DNA of 64,000 nucleotides from Pseudomonas sputi (lineage in GTDB: Bacteria > Pseudomonadota > Gammaproteobacteria > Pseudomonadales > Pseudomonadaceae), in contig NZ_BQHI01000001.1 of assembly GCF_021603585.1 (NCBI RefSeq), positions 248,001 to 312,000 on the forward strand, in the 5' to 3' direction. The notes under the pieces were generated by a model. The model made no database searches and was not told the origin of the DNA. It saw only the letters and a list, made by a program, of their open reading frames with translations. Positions 51,996 to 60,576 of the stretch are shown here, piece after piece. The position numbers were made by a program, and so were the translations under genes. Position 1 is the stretch's first letter, and each line of letters starts with the position of its first letter.

Positions 51996-52628
51996 TCAGT
52001 CACCTGCTTGGGTGGCGCGGGCGGCGGCTCTTTCGACCATCGCAATGATGGTGGCGAACAGCTCGTCACGAGCCTGCTCGGCGCCGATTTCGCCTGTGGC
52101 TGCTGCTTGCGACAGCGCTTCGGCGGCGCCGAGCATGGCGCGTAATCCGGCTTGGGTAATATCGCCGCCATCCGCAAAAGGCGAGAGCACGCTGCGGCAT
52201 TTCTCCAGAAAGATCGCCTCGTATTCACGCTTGATCTTCTCCAGTTCCGGCGTGCTCGCCAGGGCGGCGATCACCCCCGGAATCTCGTTGCCCTGGGTCA
52301 GCACGCAATCGACATACGCCGTGGCAATCACCGTCGCAGTGCCGCTCAAGGTTGCTTCGGCATTGGCCAGCGCCGCGTCCATCAGCGCGGTCTGGCGCCG
52401 GTCGAAATCCTGATACAGCGCCGCGAGCAATCCGGCGCGGGTGGTGAAGTGGTCGTAGACCACGGGTTTGGTCACGCCGGCCTTTTCCGCCAGATAGCCG
52501 AGGGTCAGGGCATCGGTGCCTTCTTCGCGAATCAGCTGCCAGGCCATGTCGAGCAACTGGCGCTGGCGGTCTTCCCGGGACAGGCGGCGACGAGGTGGTG
52601 CGGGATTGGAGATTTCAGTGGTTGACAT
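51996..52628 (-). CDS. TetR/AcrR-family regulator
   Basis: 210 residues. The helix-turn-helix (about 22-68) is LTLGYLAEKAGVTKPVVYDHF, and an Ala-rich C-terminal domain follows. Divergent from a flavodoxin-like quinone reductase, with paired TTAC-N5-GTAA palindromes between the two starts; it almost surely represses that gene and itself in response to quinones or electrophiles. Confidence 0.93.
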   Translation of the reverse strand: MSTTEISNPAPPRRRLSREDRQRQLLDMAWQLIREEGTDALTLGYLAEKAGVTKPVVYDHFTTRAGLLAALYQDFDRRQTALMDAALANAEATLSGTATVIATAYVDCVLTQGNEIPGVIAALASTPELEKIKREYEAIFLEKCRSVLSPFADGGDITQAGLRAMLGAAEALSQAAATGEIGAEQARDELFATIIAMVERAAARATQAGD

Positions 52629-52644
52629 TGCTTATATACCAAAC

Positions 52645-52680
52645 GTAACTTACTGAAGGTAACTTACTAGTCGTAACTTA
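52645..52680. promoter_or_regulatory. TetR operator: TTAC-N5-GTAA palindromes 14 bp apart
   Basis: GTAACTTA occurs three times at exact 14-bp spacing (52645, 52659, 52673). Read as palindromes this is TTAC-N5-GTAA at 52650-52662 and 52664-52676. A further hairpin CCAAAGG/CCTTTGG lies at 52682-52700 before the quinone reductase start. Confidence 0.8.
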
Positions 52681-52728
52681 TCCAAAGGATAAGCCTTTGG
52701 TCAGCAATCACCAACCGGAGATTTCCCC

Positions 52729-53313
52729 ATGCACGCATTGATTGTTGTCGATCACGATGATCCACGTTCGCTGACCCACTCATTGGCGCAGCAGATTGCC
52801 AAAGGACTGTCGCAAAGCGATCCGCCCAACACCTTCGAAATCGCCGACCTGCACGCCGAGGCATTCGACCCGAGATTCGGCGTGGCCGACTGGGCGGTGC
52901 ATCATCGCGAGTCCGCACCACCGGCGGACGTGCTGGCCGAGCAGGCACGTATCGACCGCGCCGATGCGCTGGTACTGGTTTATCCGGTGTTCTGGTGGTC
53001 GATGCCGGCGCTGCTCAAGGGCTGGATCGACCGGGTGTTCAGCAATGGCTGGGCGTACGATTTCGATGGTGATTCGACGCACAAGAAGCTCGGACGGCTG
53101 CGTGTGCACCTGGTCGGACTCGGCGGGGCGGATGCGCGCACCTACGAGCGCCACGGCTACGGCGCGGCGATGAAGACGCAGATTGATCACGGCATCTTCG
53201 ATTACTGCGGGGCGACGGTGGCGGGCTCGGCGCTGTTGCTGGAGTCCGAGTCGAGCGATCCGGCGATGCAGTTGCAGGCTGCGCGCGAAATGGGCCTCGG
53301 ACTGTTCCGCTGA
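52729..53313 (+). CDS. NAD(P)H quinone oxidoreductase, flavodoxin-like (Mda66/KefF type)
   Basis: 194 residues. The NQO/flavodoxin fold has HALIVVDHDDPRSLTHSLA at the start, then LVYPVFWWSMPALLKGWIDRVF, the FMN-binding loop of MdaB/KefF proteins. Two-electron reduction of quinones is expected. Under the divergent TetR. Confidence 0.92.
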   Translation: MHALIVVDHDDPRSLTHSLAQQIAKGLSQSDPPNTFEIADLHAEAFDPRFGVADWAVHHRESAPPADVLAEQARIDRADALVLVYPVFWWSMPALLKGWIDRVFSNGWAYDFDGDSTHKKLGRLRVHLVGLGGADARTYERHGYGAAMKTQIDHGIFDYCGATVAGSALLLESESSDPAMQLQAAREMGLGLFR

Positions 53314-53327
53314 AACCGGCGAGGAAG

Positions 53328-54269
53328 TTATTCAGTGCGCTTGAAGACCAGCGCCTTCAGGCCGCTTTCAGGATCGACATCGGGAAACTCCGGTGGATTC
53401 TCCAACCGCTGCTCGAAGCGCAGGCTCGGCGCTTCCTGGGTCACGCCGTTGATCAGGAAGTCCGAACCGAACGATGGATCATTCATGCACGCCAGCACCG
53501 TGCCCTGCGCCGTCAGCAGTTCCGGCAAGCGACGCAGCACGCGCTGGTAGTCCTTGGTCAGCAGAAAGCTGCCTTTCTGGAACGACGGCGGGTCGATGAT
53601 CACCAGATCGTACGGGCCGCTGTTGATCACTTTGCCCCAGGACTTGAACAGGTCATGGCCGAGAAAACTGACCTTGCTCAGGTCGTGCCCGTTCAGCCGG
53701 TGATTGTCGCGGCCCCGGCTCAGGGCGGCGCGGGACATGTCGAGGTTGACCACATGGCTGGCGCCGCCCTCGATGGCCGCCACCGAGAAGCCGCAGGTGT
53801 AGGCGAACAGGTTCAGCACCCGCTTGCCCGCCGCCTGTTCGCGCACCCAGTTGCGCCCGTAGCGCATGTCGAGAAACAGCCCGGCGTTCTGCTTGCGACC
53901 CAGATCCACCCGATATTTCAGCCCGCCCTCGACGATGGTCATCTCGTCGATTTCTTCGCCCAACAGCCATTCGGCGGTGCTCTGCGGCAGGTAACGATGC
54001 TGAATCAGCAGAGTCTGGGCGCCGGATTGCTGCCATTGCTTTGAACCGGTGATCTCCAGCAACAGACGCTTGAGGTCTTCCAGCTGCAAAGCCTCGGGCT
54101 CCTTGAACAGCGACACCAGCACCACGCCTTGCAGCCAGTCCACGGTGACTTGTTCCAGCCCCGGCCAGCAACGCCCGCGCCCATGAAACAGGCGCCGGGT
54201 TTCGACCGGTGCCGACGTCAGCGCGGTGAGCAGGTGTGCATGGAGAACGGCGAGGGCTTGAGGGTTCAT
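53328..54269 (-). CDS. RlmI/RlmK-like class I SAM methyltransferase
   Basis: 313 residues from ATG 54269 (MNPQALAVL). No PUA domain is seen. Rossmann motif I is VLNLFAYTCGFSVAAIEGGA and DPPSFQKGSF is the NPP-like motif of rRNA cytosine/guanine methyltransferases. Likely an RNA methyltransferase of the PF10672-type; target base unknown. Convergent with the quinone reductase, 14 nt apart. Confidence 0.85.
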   Translation of the reverse strand: MNPQALAVLHAHLLTALTSAPVETRRLFHGRGRCWPGLEQVTVDWLQGVVLVSLFKEPEALQLEDLKRLLLEITGSKQWQQSGAQTLLIQHRYLPQSTAEWLLGEEIDEMTIVEGGLKYRVDLGRKQNAGLFLDMRYGRNWVREQAAGKRVLNLFAYTCGFSVAAIEGGASHVVNLDMSRAALSRGRDNHRLNGHDLSKVSFLGHDLFKSWGKVINSGPYDLVIIDPPSFQKGSFLLTKDYQRVLRRLPELLTAQGTVLACMNDPSFGSDFLINGVTQEAPSLRFEQRLENPPEFPDVDPESGLKALVFKRTE

Positions 54270-54457
54270 CAATCGGGATCGGCCAGCGAAAGGGCGCGCA
54301 TTTTAACCGCAATTTCGTACCGGCGACTGCTCATCGACCAAGTGTTATCGAAAAGACCTGTATCAAAAATGAATTTCTGTAGAAGGTGCTGCTCATACCT
54401 GATAAGCAGCGGATTCAAGCCGCTAAATCGTTCATGCAATTCAGGGAGTGCCAGTTC

Positions 54458-54871
54458 ATGTGTCCAATTTCGACGTCGAGCGCGCACCTTCCTGGCGGAT
54501 TGATTCTGGTAGTCGAGGACGATCCGTTGATTCTGGAGTTTCTGTGCGAAATTCTTCAGGAGGAAGGTTTCAAGGTCGAGCCGCAGACCAGTGCCGATGC
54601 GGCTTCGCAATATCTGGAAGAGCACGCGCCGGAAGTGGCGCTGTTGCTCACCGACATCACCATGCCCGGCACCCTTAATGGCGCGGACCTGGCCAATCTG
54701 GTCGGCGAGCGCTGGCCGGACAAACCGGTGATGGTCATGTCCGGTTATGAAACACCGGAAACCTCGGGCGTGAAGCATCCGGTGGCGTTCATCAAGAAGC
54801 CCTGGGCCATCGGCCAGTTGCTCGACTGCGTGGACGGTGCGTTCAAATCCAAGGCACCGCGTCTGCACTGA
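54458..54871 (+). CDS. Stand-alone response-regulator receiver
   Basis: 137 residues from ATG 54458 with GGGAG upstream. A single receiver domain: acidic pocket D21/D22, phospho-acceptor D66 in LLLTDITMP, and K in FIKKPW. No output domain, so it probably acts by protein contact or in a phosphorelay. No kinase adjacent. Confidence 0.92.
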   Translation: MCPISTSSAHLPGGLILVVEDDPLILEFLCEILQEEGFKVEPQTSADAASQYLEEHAPEVALLLTDITMPGTLNGADLANLVGERWPDKPVMVMSGYETPETSGVKHPVAFIKKPWAIGQLLDCVDGAFKSKAPRLH

Positions 54872-54934
54872 AGCGTCTAGCAAGTGCTACATTGCCGGGC
54901 ATCGTTGCCCGGCCCCTTGCGAGGATGTGATCTT

Positions 54935-55603
54935 TTGTCAGCTCACGAGACTGTTTTCAACCGCGCGTTCGGCGCGTTTCTGTTCGACATGGACGGCACC
55001 GTCCTCAACTCCATCGCTGCCGCCGAGCGGATCTGGTCCGCCTGGGCCGTGCGCCACGGGGTGAACGTCGAAACGTTCCTGCCGACCATCCACGGCGTGC
55101 GCGCCATCGACACCATCACTCGCCTGAACCTGCCGGGCGTGGACGCCGAGGCGCAAGCGGCGTTCATCACCGAGGCGGAAATCGAAGACGTCGAAGGCAT
55201 TGTCGAGATTCCGGGGGCGGCGGCGTTTCTCAAGTCGTTGCCGGCGGATCGCTGGGCCATGGTGACTTCGGCGCCACGGGATCTGGCGTTGCGGCGGATG
55301 GCGGCGGCGGGGATTCCTGAACCGGCGGTGATGATCACCGCCGAGGACGTGAGCGCCGGCAAACCGGATCCGGCCGGTTATCGTCTGGCGGCCAAACGCC
55401 TGGGCCTGGAGCCGGCGGACTGCCTGATTTTCGAAGATGCCACCGTCGGTATTCAAGCCGCTGAAGCCGCCGGCGCGCCGTTGATGGTCATCACCACGAC
55501 TCACCAGCATCCGCTTGAAACCGCCCATGCGACGATTGCCAGTTACCGTGACATTGCCCTGAGCATCGACAGCAACGGCCAACTGCGTCTGCAACCTCAA
55601 TAA
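54935..55603 (+). CDS. HAD-superfamily phosphatase (beta-PGM-like)
   Basis: 222 residues from TTG 54935 (SAHETVFNRAF follows), with GAGG upstream; an earlier ATG would add 17 unlikely residues. Motif I DMDGTVLNS, motif II in VTSAPRD, motif III GKPDPAGY, motif IV FEDATVGI. Subclass IA; likely a sugar-phosphate or glycerol-phosphate phosphatase. Confidence 0.93.
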   Translation: MSAHETVFNRAFGAFLFDMDGTVLNSIAAAERIWSAWAVRHGVNVETFLPTIHGVRAIDTITRLNLPGVDAEAQAAFITEAEIEDVEGIVEIPGAAAFLKSLPADRWAMVTSAPRDLALRRMAAAGIPEPAVMITAEDVSAGKPDPAGYRLAAKRLGLEPADCLIFEDATVGIQAAEAAGAPLMVITTTHQHPLETAHATIASYRDIALSIDSNGQLRLQPQ

Positions 55604-55769
55604 ACCCCGGGCAGCAATCGCCAGCGTCGGGCGATTTTGCATGCTTCACGTCCTTGTGAAGGGGATGGCGATTTCACTGTAGACCCGACCAATAGTCAGC
55701 ACCACCGCCATTCCCGCAAGAGAGGTCTATCCTAGGCGGAGCCCTTTTTTGTGCCTACGGTGACCCGCG

Positions 55770-56369
55770 ATGATCAATCTGGCTACGGCCCATCTGCTGA
55801 CGGACTACAAGTCCTGGGCCAATCAGCGTCTGTTCGACAGCCTGCAAGCGCTGCCGGCGGGGGAGGCGACGAGGGAGCGCAAGACGGTTTTCAAGAACAT
55901 GATCGGTACGCTGAACCACATCTACGTGGTCGACCGGATCTGGCAGGCGCACCTCGAAGGGCGCGACCACGGTTTCAAGACGTCCCATGATCTGGTGCAC
56001 GCCGACCTCGGCGAGCTGCGCCGGGCCCAGCAGGAAGTCGACGGCTGGTATCGCTCCTGGAGCGCGCAGCAGACCGAAGCCTCGCTGAACCGCTCGATCG
56101 ACTTCAAATTCGTTTCCGGCGATGGCGGCACCATGAACGCCGGGGCGATCCTGATGCACGTGATCAATCACAACAATTACCACCGTGGCTGGGTGGTGCA
56201 GATGTATTTCGAGATCCCGCAGATGCCGCCGATGACCGACCTGCCGGTTTACTTGCGCGAGGTTGATCCGGGGTTCAAGCCGATCAGTGCGCCTGTAGTG
56301 GAAGAGGCGCCGACATGTGATGGGCAATCAGCGAACGCAACCAGCGTTCCGCCGGATCGTTGTCGTTGA
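55770..56369 (+). CDS. DinB-family protein
   Basis: 199 residues. Four-helix DinB bundle with likely metal ligands H50 (GTLNHIYVVD) and HVINHNNYHRGW. Usual DinB proteins end near residue 165-170; here about 30 extra residues (EEAPTCDGQS onward) run antisense into the LysR gene, an 86-bp convergent overlap. Possible thiol-dependent S-transferase; function unknown. Confidence 0.87.
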   Translation: MINLATAHLLTDYKSWANQRLFDSLQALPAGEATRERKTVFKNMIGTLNHIYVVDRIWQAHLEGRDHGFKTSHDLVHADLGELRRAQQEVDGWYRSWSAQQTEASLNRSIDFKFVSGDGGTMNAGAILMHVINHNNYHRGWVVQMYFEIPQMPPMTDLPVYLREVDPGFKPISAPVVEEAPTCDGQSANATSVPPDRCR

Positions 56370-57210
56370 CCCCGTTCCAGACCATCGACAGCTCCGACGG
56401 TACGATGTCGAACGGCGGGTCGTCGGCGCGCAATACGCTGCTGCCTTCGACCAGCGCACAAGCGGCGAAATCCGGCACGGTGGCCAGCATGTCGGTGCCG
56501 GCCAGAATCGCCCGCAGCGGGGCGAATTGCGGCACTGCCAGCACCACACGACGCGCGCGGTTGATCCGCGCCAGATCGTTGTCGATGGCACCGCCCAGAT
56601 CCCCGGAAAATGACACCAACGCATGGGGTCGTTCGCAGTACTCGTCGAGGGTCAGTGCGCCGGGACGATCATCGCCACGCAAGATCTTGCAGCGCAGGTC
56701 CCGCAGTTTTTTGCGTTTGGCATTGGCCGGCAATTCGGTGGTGTAACTGACGCCGACGGAAATTTCCCCGGACGCCAGCATCGACGGCATCAGCAGGAAA
56801 TTCACCCGGCGGATGACCACCACCACGTCCGGCGCTTCCTCGCGCAATTGCTTGAGCAGCGGGGGCAGCAGGCCGAACTCGGCGTCGTCCGACAGACCGA
56901 TGCGAAACACGTCGCGGCTGGTCAACGGGTCGAAATCCTTGGCCCGGCTGACCGCCCCGGAAATGGTGTCCATTGCCGGCTGCAATTCCTTGAGGATCGC
57001 CAGCGCCCGCTGGGTCGGCTCCAGCACGCGGCCGTTGCGCACCAGCAACGGGTCGTCGAACAGGTCGCGCAGTTTCGCCAGTGAAGCACTGACGGCGGGT
57101 TGGCCGAGGAACAGCTTTTCCCCGGCGCGGGTCAGGTTCTTTTCGAACATCAGGGTTTCGAAAATCACCAACAGGTTCATGTCCACGCGACGCAGGTCAT
57201 TGCGGTTCAT
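56284..57210 (-). CDS. LysR-family regulator (NodD/NahR-like)
   Basis: 308 residues. Begins MNRNDLRRVDMNLLVIFETL, the long N-terminal lead-in of the NodD/NahR/LinR branch. HTH: LTRAGEKLFLGQPAVSASLAKLRDLF. The effector domain contains DDAEFGLLPPLLKQLREEAP. Its 3' end overlaps the DinB gene. Target not evident; neighbours are another LysR and the AKR operon. Confidence 0.92.
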   Translation of the reverse strand: MNRNDLRRVDMNLLVIFETLMFEKNLTRAGEKLFLGQPAVSASLAKLRDLFDDPLLVRNGRVLEPTQRALAILKELQPAMDTISGAVSRAKDFDPLTSRDVFRIGLSDDAEFGLLPPLLKQLREEAPDVVVVIRRVNFLLMPSMLASGEISVGVSYTTELPANAKRKKLRDLRCKILRGDDRPGALTLDEYCERPHALVSFSGDLGGAIDNDLARINRARRVVLAVPQFAPLRAILAGTDMLATVPDFAACALVEGSSVLRADDPPFDIVPSELSMVWNGVNDNDPAERWLRSLIAHHMSAPLPLQAH

Positions 57211-57273
57211 GCCGGAAGGCTCGCTGGTTTTTTGAGTCTTTTCAGTAAAGCAGCAAAGTCTTGCGCTGTCGGG

Positions 57274-58167
57274 TCACTGGGCGGGATCGATGCCGGTCAA
57301 AACCTGGCGAAACGTTTCCACCAGCGGCCGCAGGTTGATCCGGTGCCACGCCGCCCACAACGGTGTGGTGAACGCCAGCCACGGCACTTCCCGCAGCACC
57401 ACGCCCGGCGGTGCGTTGTGGCTCAGGCCTTTCTGGATCATCGCAATCCCCAGCCCCGAGGCGACCAGCCCCAGCGCGGTAAACGGCTCGGTGGCCTGCA
57501 TCCGCACATCCGGGGTGAAGCCTGCGCGGATGCAGGCGCTGACGAACTCATCGTCGGCCCCTTGGCGTGGCTGCACGCCGATCCATTCCTGATCGGCCAG
57601 ATCGGTCGGGGTCAGCGACGCCAGTTGGTTCAGCGGGTGTCCTTCGGGCAGCGCCAGCAGCATCGGATCGTCCAGCACCTGAAAGCCCAGCAGGTCAGGG
57701 TCGTCGATCGTCGGCGGTTCACTGACCAGCGCGATATCGAGGCTACGCTGACGCAGACCTTCCAGTTGTTCGGCGGAACTCAGGTTGTACAGCGCGACAT
57801 GCACGTTGGGCCGATCGACCCGCAGCACGCGCAGGGCATTGGGCAAGACCCCGGCGTGCATCGCGTTTTCGATGTAGCCGATGCACAGGCCGCCTTCTTC
57901 GCCACGGCCCAGGCGTTTGCCGAGGGATTCCAGGCGATTGGCGTGGGTCAGCAGGGCGCGGGTTTCGGCAAGAAAGGTCTGGCCGTCGCGGGTCAGGCGG
58001 ATACGCTGTTGGCTGCGCTCGAACAGGGTCAGGCCCAGGCGTTCTTCGAGCTGGGCGATCTGCCGGCTCAGGGGCGACTGGGAAATGTGCAGGCGCTCGG
58101 CGGCGCGGCCGACGTGTTCTTCCTCGGCGACGGCGACGAAGTAGCGCAATTGGCGGATGTCGATCAT
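57274..58167 (-). CDS. LysR-family regulator of the AKR-SDR operon (predicted)
   Basis: 297 residues, HTH in MIDIRQLRYFVAVAEEEHVG and RAAERLHISQSPLSRQIAQLEE, similar to CatR/BenM-type regulators of aromatic or acidic-metabolite pathways. Divergent from the AKR-SDR-SRPBCC genes with 112 nt between starts, so it is the natural regulator of that operon. Confidence 0.93.
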   Translation of the reverse strand: MIDIRQLRYFVAVAEEEHVGRAAERLHISQSPLSRQIAQLEERLGLTLFERSQQRIRLTRDGQTFLAETRALLTHANRLESLGKRLGRGEEGGLCIGYIENAMHAGVLPNALRVLRVDRPNVHVALYNLSSAEQLEGLRQRSLDIALVSEPPTIDDPDLLGFQVLDDPMLLALPEGHPLNQLASLTPTDLADQEWIGVQPRQGADDEFVSACIRAGFTPDVRMQATEPFTALGLVASGLGIAMIQKGLSHNAPPGVVLREVPWLAFTTPLWAAWHRINLRPLVETFRQVLTGIDPAQ

Positions 58168-58279
58168 GTCAGACCTTCAGGGACTCAAGTGCTGCGGATT
58201 ATGTCTTGGACGGTCTTGGTGGCGCAATCTAGGATCTGCTCAACGGTCAACACCGACCACGATTTACGAGGACAGCATC

Positions 58280-59302
58280 ATGAGCTTGAAAGACAAACTC
58301 CCCGGCCAACTCGGCTTTGGCACCGCGCCACTGGGCAACATGTTCCGCGCCATTCCTGAAGAGGAAGCGCAGGCCACCGTGCACGCGGCGTGGGAGGCCG
58401 GGGTGCGTTACTTTGACACCGCGCCGTTCTACGGCTCGGGCCTTTCGGAAATCCGCCTCGGCGAAGCACTGTCCCGCTACCAGCGCGACGACTATGTGCT
58501 CAGCACCAAGGTTGGCCGGGTGATTCTCGATGAAGTCGAAGACGCCGCCGCCCGGGATCTGGGGGAAAAAAGTGGGGTGTTCGAACACGGCCGCCCGAAC
58601 AAAATCGTCAACGACTACAGCGCCGACGCCACGTTGCGCTCGATCGAAGACAGCCTCAAACGTCTGAAAACCGATCGCCTCGACATCGTCTGGGTTCACG
58701 ACATCGCTCAGGATTTCTACGGCGACCAATGGCTGGAGTACTTCAATCAGGCCCGCACCGGCGCCTTCAAAGTCCTGACCCGCCTGCGTGAAGAAGGTGT
58801 GATCAAGGGTTGGGGCCTGGGCGTGAACAAGGTCGAGCCGTGCGAGTTGACGCTGGACCTGACCGAAGCGCAGCCTGACGGCTTCCTGCTGGCCGGCCGC
58901 TACACTTTGCTCGACCACGACCGCGCTCTGCAGCGTTTGATGGATTCGGCGCGGGCACAGAATGTCGAGATTGTTGTCGGCGGCCCCTACAGCTCGGGGA
59001 TCCTGGCCGGCGGCGCGCACTTCGAATACCAGAAGGCCAGCCCTGAGATCGTGGCGAAGGTCGAGCAGATCAAACGCATCGCCGCGGCCCATGGCGTGGA
59101 TGTCAAAGCGGCTGCACTACAATTCTCGCTGGCCAATCCGGCTGTGGCAGCCGTGATTCCCGGCGCGAGCAAACCGGGGCGCATCGCTGAAGATGTGGCG
59201 GCGCTGTCGGCGGTTATTCCGGCCGGTTTCTGGCAGGCCATGCGTGAAGCGAGACTGGTGTCCGAACGTGCACCATTACCCATCGACGAGGTGAAAGCAT
59301 GA
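58280..59302 (+). CDS. Aldo/keto reductase (D-threo-aldose/pyridoxal dehydrogenase type)
   Basis: 340 residues from ATG 58280 with AGGA upstream. The AKR tetrad includes D46 and Y51 in YFDTAPFYGSG and K77 in STKVGR; the His is in IVWVHD. The N-terminus LGFGTAPLGNM resembles L-fucose/D-arabinose 1-dehydrogenase and pyridoxal 4-dehydrogenase. Its stop overlaps the SDR start (ATGA). Confidence 0.92.
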   Translation: MSLKDKLPGQLGFGTAPLGNMFRAIPEEEAQATVHAAWEAGVRYFDTAPFYGSGLSEIRLGEALSRYQRDDYVLSTKVGRVILDEVEDAAARDLGEKSGVFEHGRPNKIVNDYSADATLRSIEDSLKRLKTDRLDIVWVHDIAQDFYGDQWLEYFNQARTGAFKVLTRLREEGVIKGWGLGVNKVEPCELTLDLTEAQPDGFLLAGRYTLLDHDRALQRLMDSARAQNVEIVVGGPYSSGILAGGAHFEYQKASPEIVAKVEQIKRIAAAHGVDVKAAALQFSLANPAVAAVIPGASKPGRIAEDVAALSAVIPAGFWQAMREARLVSERAPLPIDEVKA

Positions 59303-60096
59303 AGATCGATCTGAGCGGAAAACTGGCGATTGTCAGCGGCAGCACGGCGGGCATCGGTTTGGGCATCAGCCAGTCGCTGGCCGAGGCGGGCGCCACGGTG
59401 GTGGTGATCGGTCGCGACGCGGCCAAGGTCGAACAGGCGCTGGCGAGCATTCGTGACAAGGTGCCGGGCGCGCAACTGCGCGGTCTGACGGCGGATCTGG
59501 GCACGGCCGAAGGCGCGCAGAAACTGTTCGCCGCCGAACCGAAAGCCGACATCCTGGTGAATAACCTCGGGATCTACAACGCCGTGGATTTCTTCGACGC
59601 GCCGGACGATGAATGGACGCGCTTCTATGAAATCAACGTGATTTCCGGCGTACGCCTGTCGCGGCATTACGTGCCGGCGATGGTCGAGCAGGGCTGGGGC
59701 CGGGTGATCTTCCTGTCTTCGGAATCCGGCGTGGCCACCCCGGCCGACATGATCAACTACGGCGTGACCAAAAGCGCCAACCTCGCGGTGTCCCATGGCC
59801 TGGCCAAACGTCTGGCGGGCACCGGGGTGACGGTCAATGCGATTTTGCCGGGGCCGACCTTCACCGACGGTGTCGAGGAAATGCTCAAGGATGCCGCCGC
59901 CGAGTCCGGCCGCAGCCTGCGGGACGAGGCTGACGCCTTTGTGCGCCGGGCTCGTCCGAGCTCGATCATCCAGCGCGTGGCGGATGTCGAAGAGGTCGCG
60001 CACCTGGTCACCTACATCGCTTCACCACTGTCTTCAGCCACCACTGGCGCCGCGTTGCGGGTCGACGGCGGCGTGGTCGACAGCCTGACTATCTGA
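59299..60096 (+). CDS. Short-chain dehydrogenase/reductase
   Basis: 265 residues. Cofactor loop GSTAGIG at 14-20, NNLGIYN for the NNAG motif, catalytic Y154 and K158 (INYGVTKSA). Arg after the first fold (VIGRDAAKV) suggests NADP. Coupled to the AKR gene by a 4-nt overlap; substrate probably an aldose-derived lactone or hydroxy ketone. Confidence 0.93.
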   Translation: MKIDLSGKLAIVSGSTAGIGLGISQSLAEAGATVVVIGRDAAKVEQALASIRDKVPGAQLRGLTADLGTAEGAQKLFAAEPKADILVNNLGIYNAVDFFDAPDDEWTRFYEINVISGVRLSRHYVPAMVEQGWGRVIFLSSESGVATPADMINYGVTKSANLAVSHGLAKRLAGTGVTVNAILPGPTFTDGVEEMLKDAAAESGRSLRDEADAFVRRARPSSIIQRVADVEEVAHLVTYIASPLSSATTGAALRVDGGVVDSLTI

Positions 60097-60121
60097 ATTT
60101 ATTGAGAGAGACTTTTTAGTT

Positions 60122-60532
60122 ATGGCAACAGCATCAGCAACGATCGAGATCCCGGCTTCGGCCGATCAGGTCTGGCAATTGATTGGCGGCTTCAACACTC
60201 TGCCGGACTGGCTGCCGTTCATTCCCAGCAGCGAGTTGAGTGAAGGCGGGCGTGTACGCACTTTGCAAACCGCTGACGGTGGGGTGGTGGTCGAGCGTCT
60301 GGAGACGTTCGATAACGCGGGCAAAACCTACAGCTATTCGATTTTGCAGGCACCGTTTCCGGCCACTGATTATCTGGCGACGATTCGTGTTGAAGCCCAA
60401 GGGCAGGGCGCGAAGGTGACGTGGTCGGGACGCTTCACGGCTAAGGGCGTGAGCGATGAGGAAGTGGTGGCGCTGTTCAGCGGGATCTATCAGGGGGGGC
60501 TTGAGGCACTGCGCGCGAACTACCCCGCCTGA
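60122..60532 (+). CDS. SRPBCC-family protein (polyketide-cyclase-like)
   Basis: 136 residues, START-like helix-grip fold: IEIPASADQVWQLIGGFNTLPDWLPF and the long C-terminal helix ALFSGIYQGGLEALRANYPA. Such proteins bind a hydrophobic ligand or act as cyclases/dehydratases. Third gene of the AKR-SDR-SRPBCC operon, 25 nt after the SDR gene. Confidence 0.92.
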   Translation: MATASATIEIPASADQVWQLIGGFNTLPDWLPFIPSSELSEGGRVRTLQTADGGVVVERLETFDNAGKTYSYSILQAPFPATDYLATIRVEAQGQGAKVTWSGRFTAKGVSDEEVVALFSGIYQGGLEALRANYPA

Positions 60533-60541
60533 GTTTGTAAT

Positions 60542-60572
60542 GATCGTTCCCACGCAGAGTGTGGGAACGATC
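60542..60572. repeat. REP-like palindrome, GATCGTTCCCAC family, copy 2
   Basis: 12-bp perfect arms (60542-60553, 60561-60572) with a 7-nt loop; same arms as 23354-23382. It separates two convergent operons. Confidence 0.8.
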
Positions 60573-60576
60573 TATC

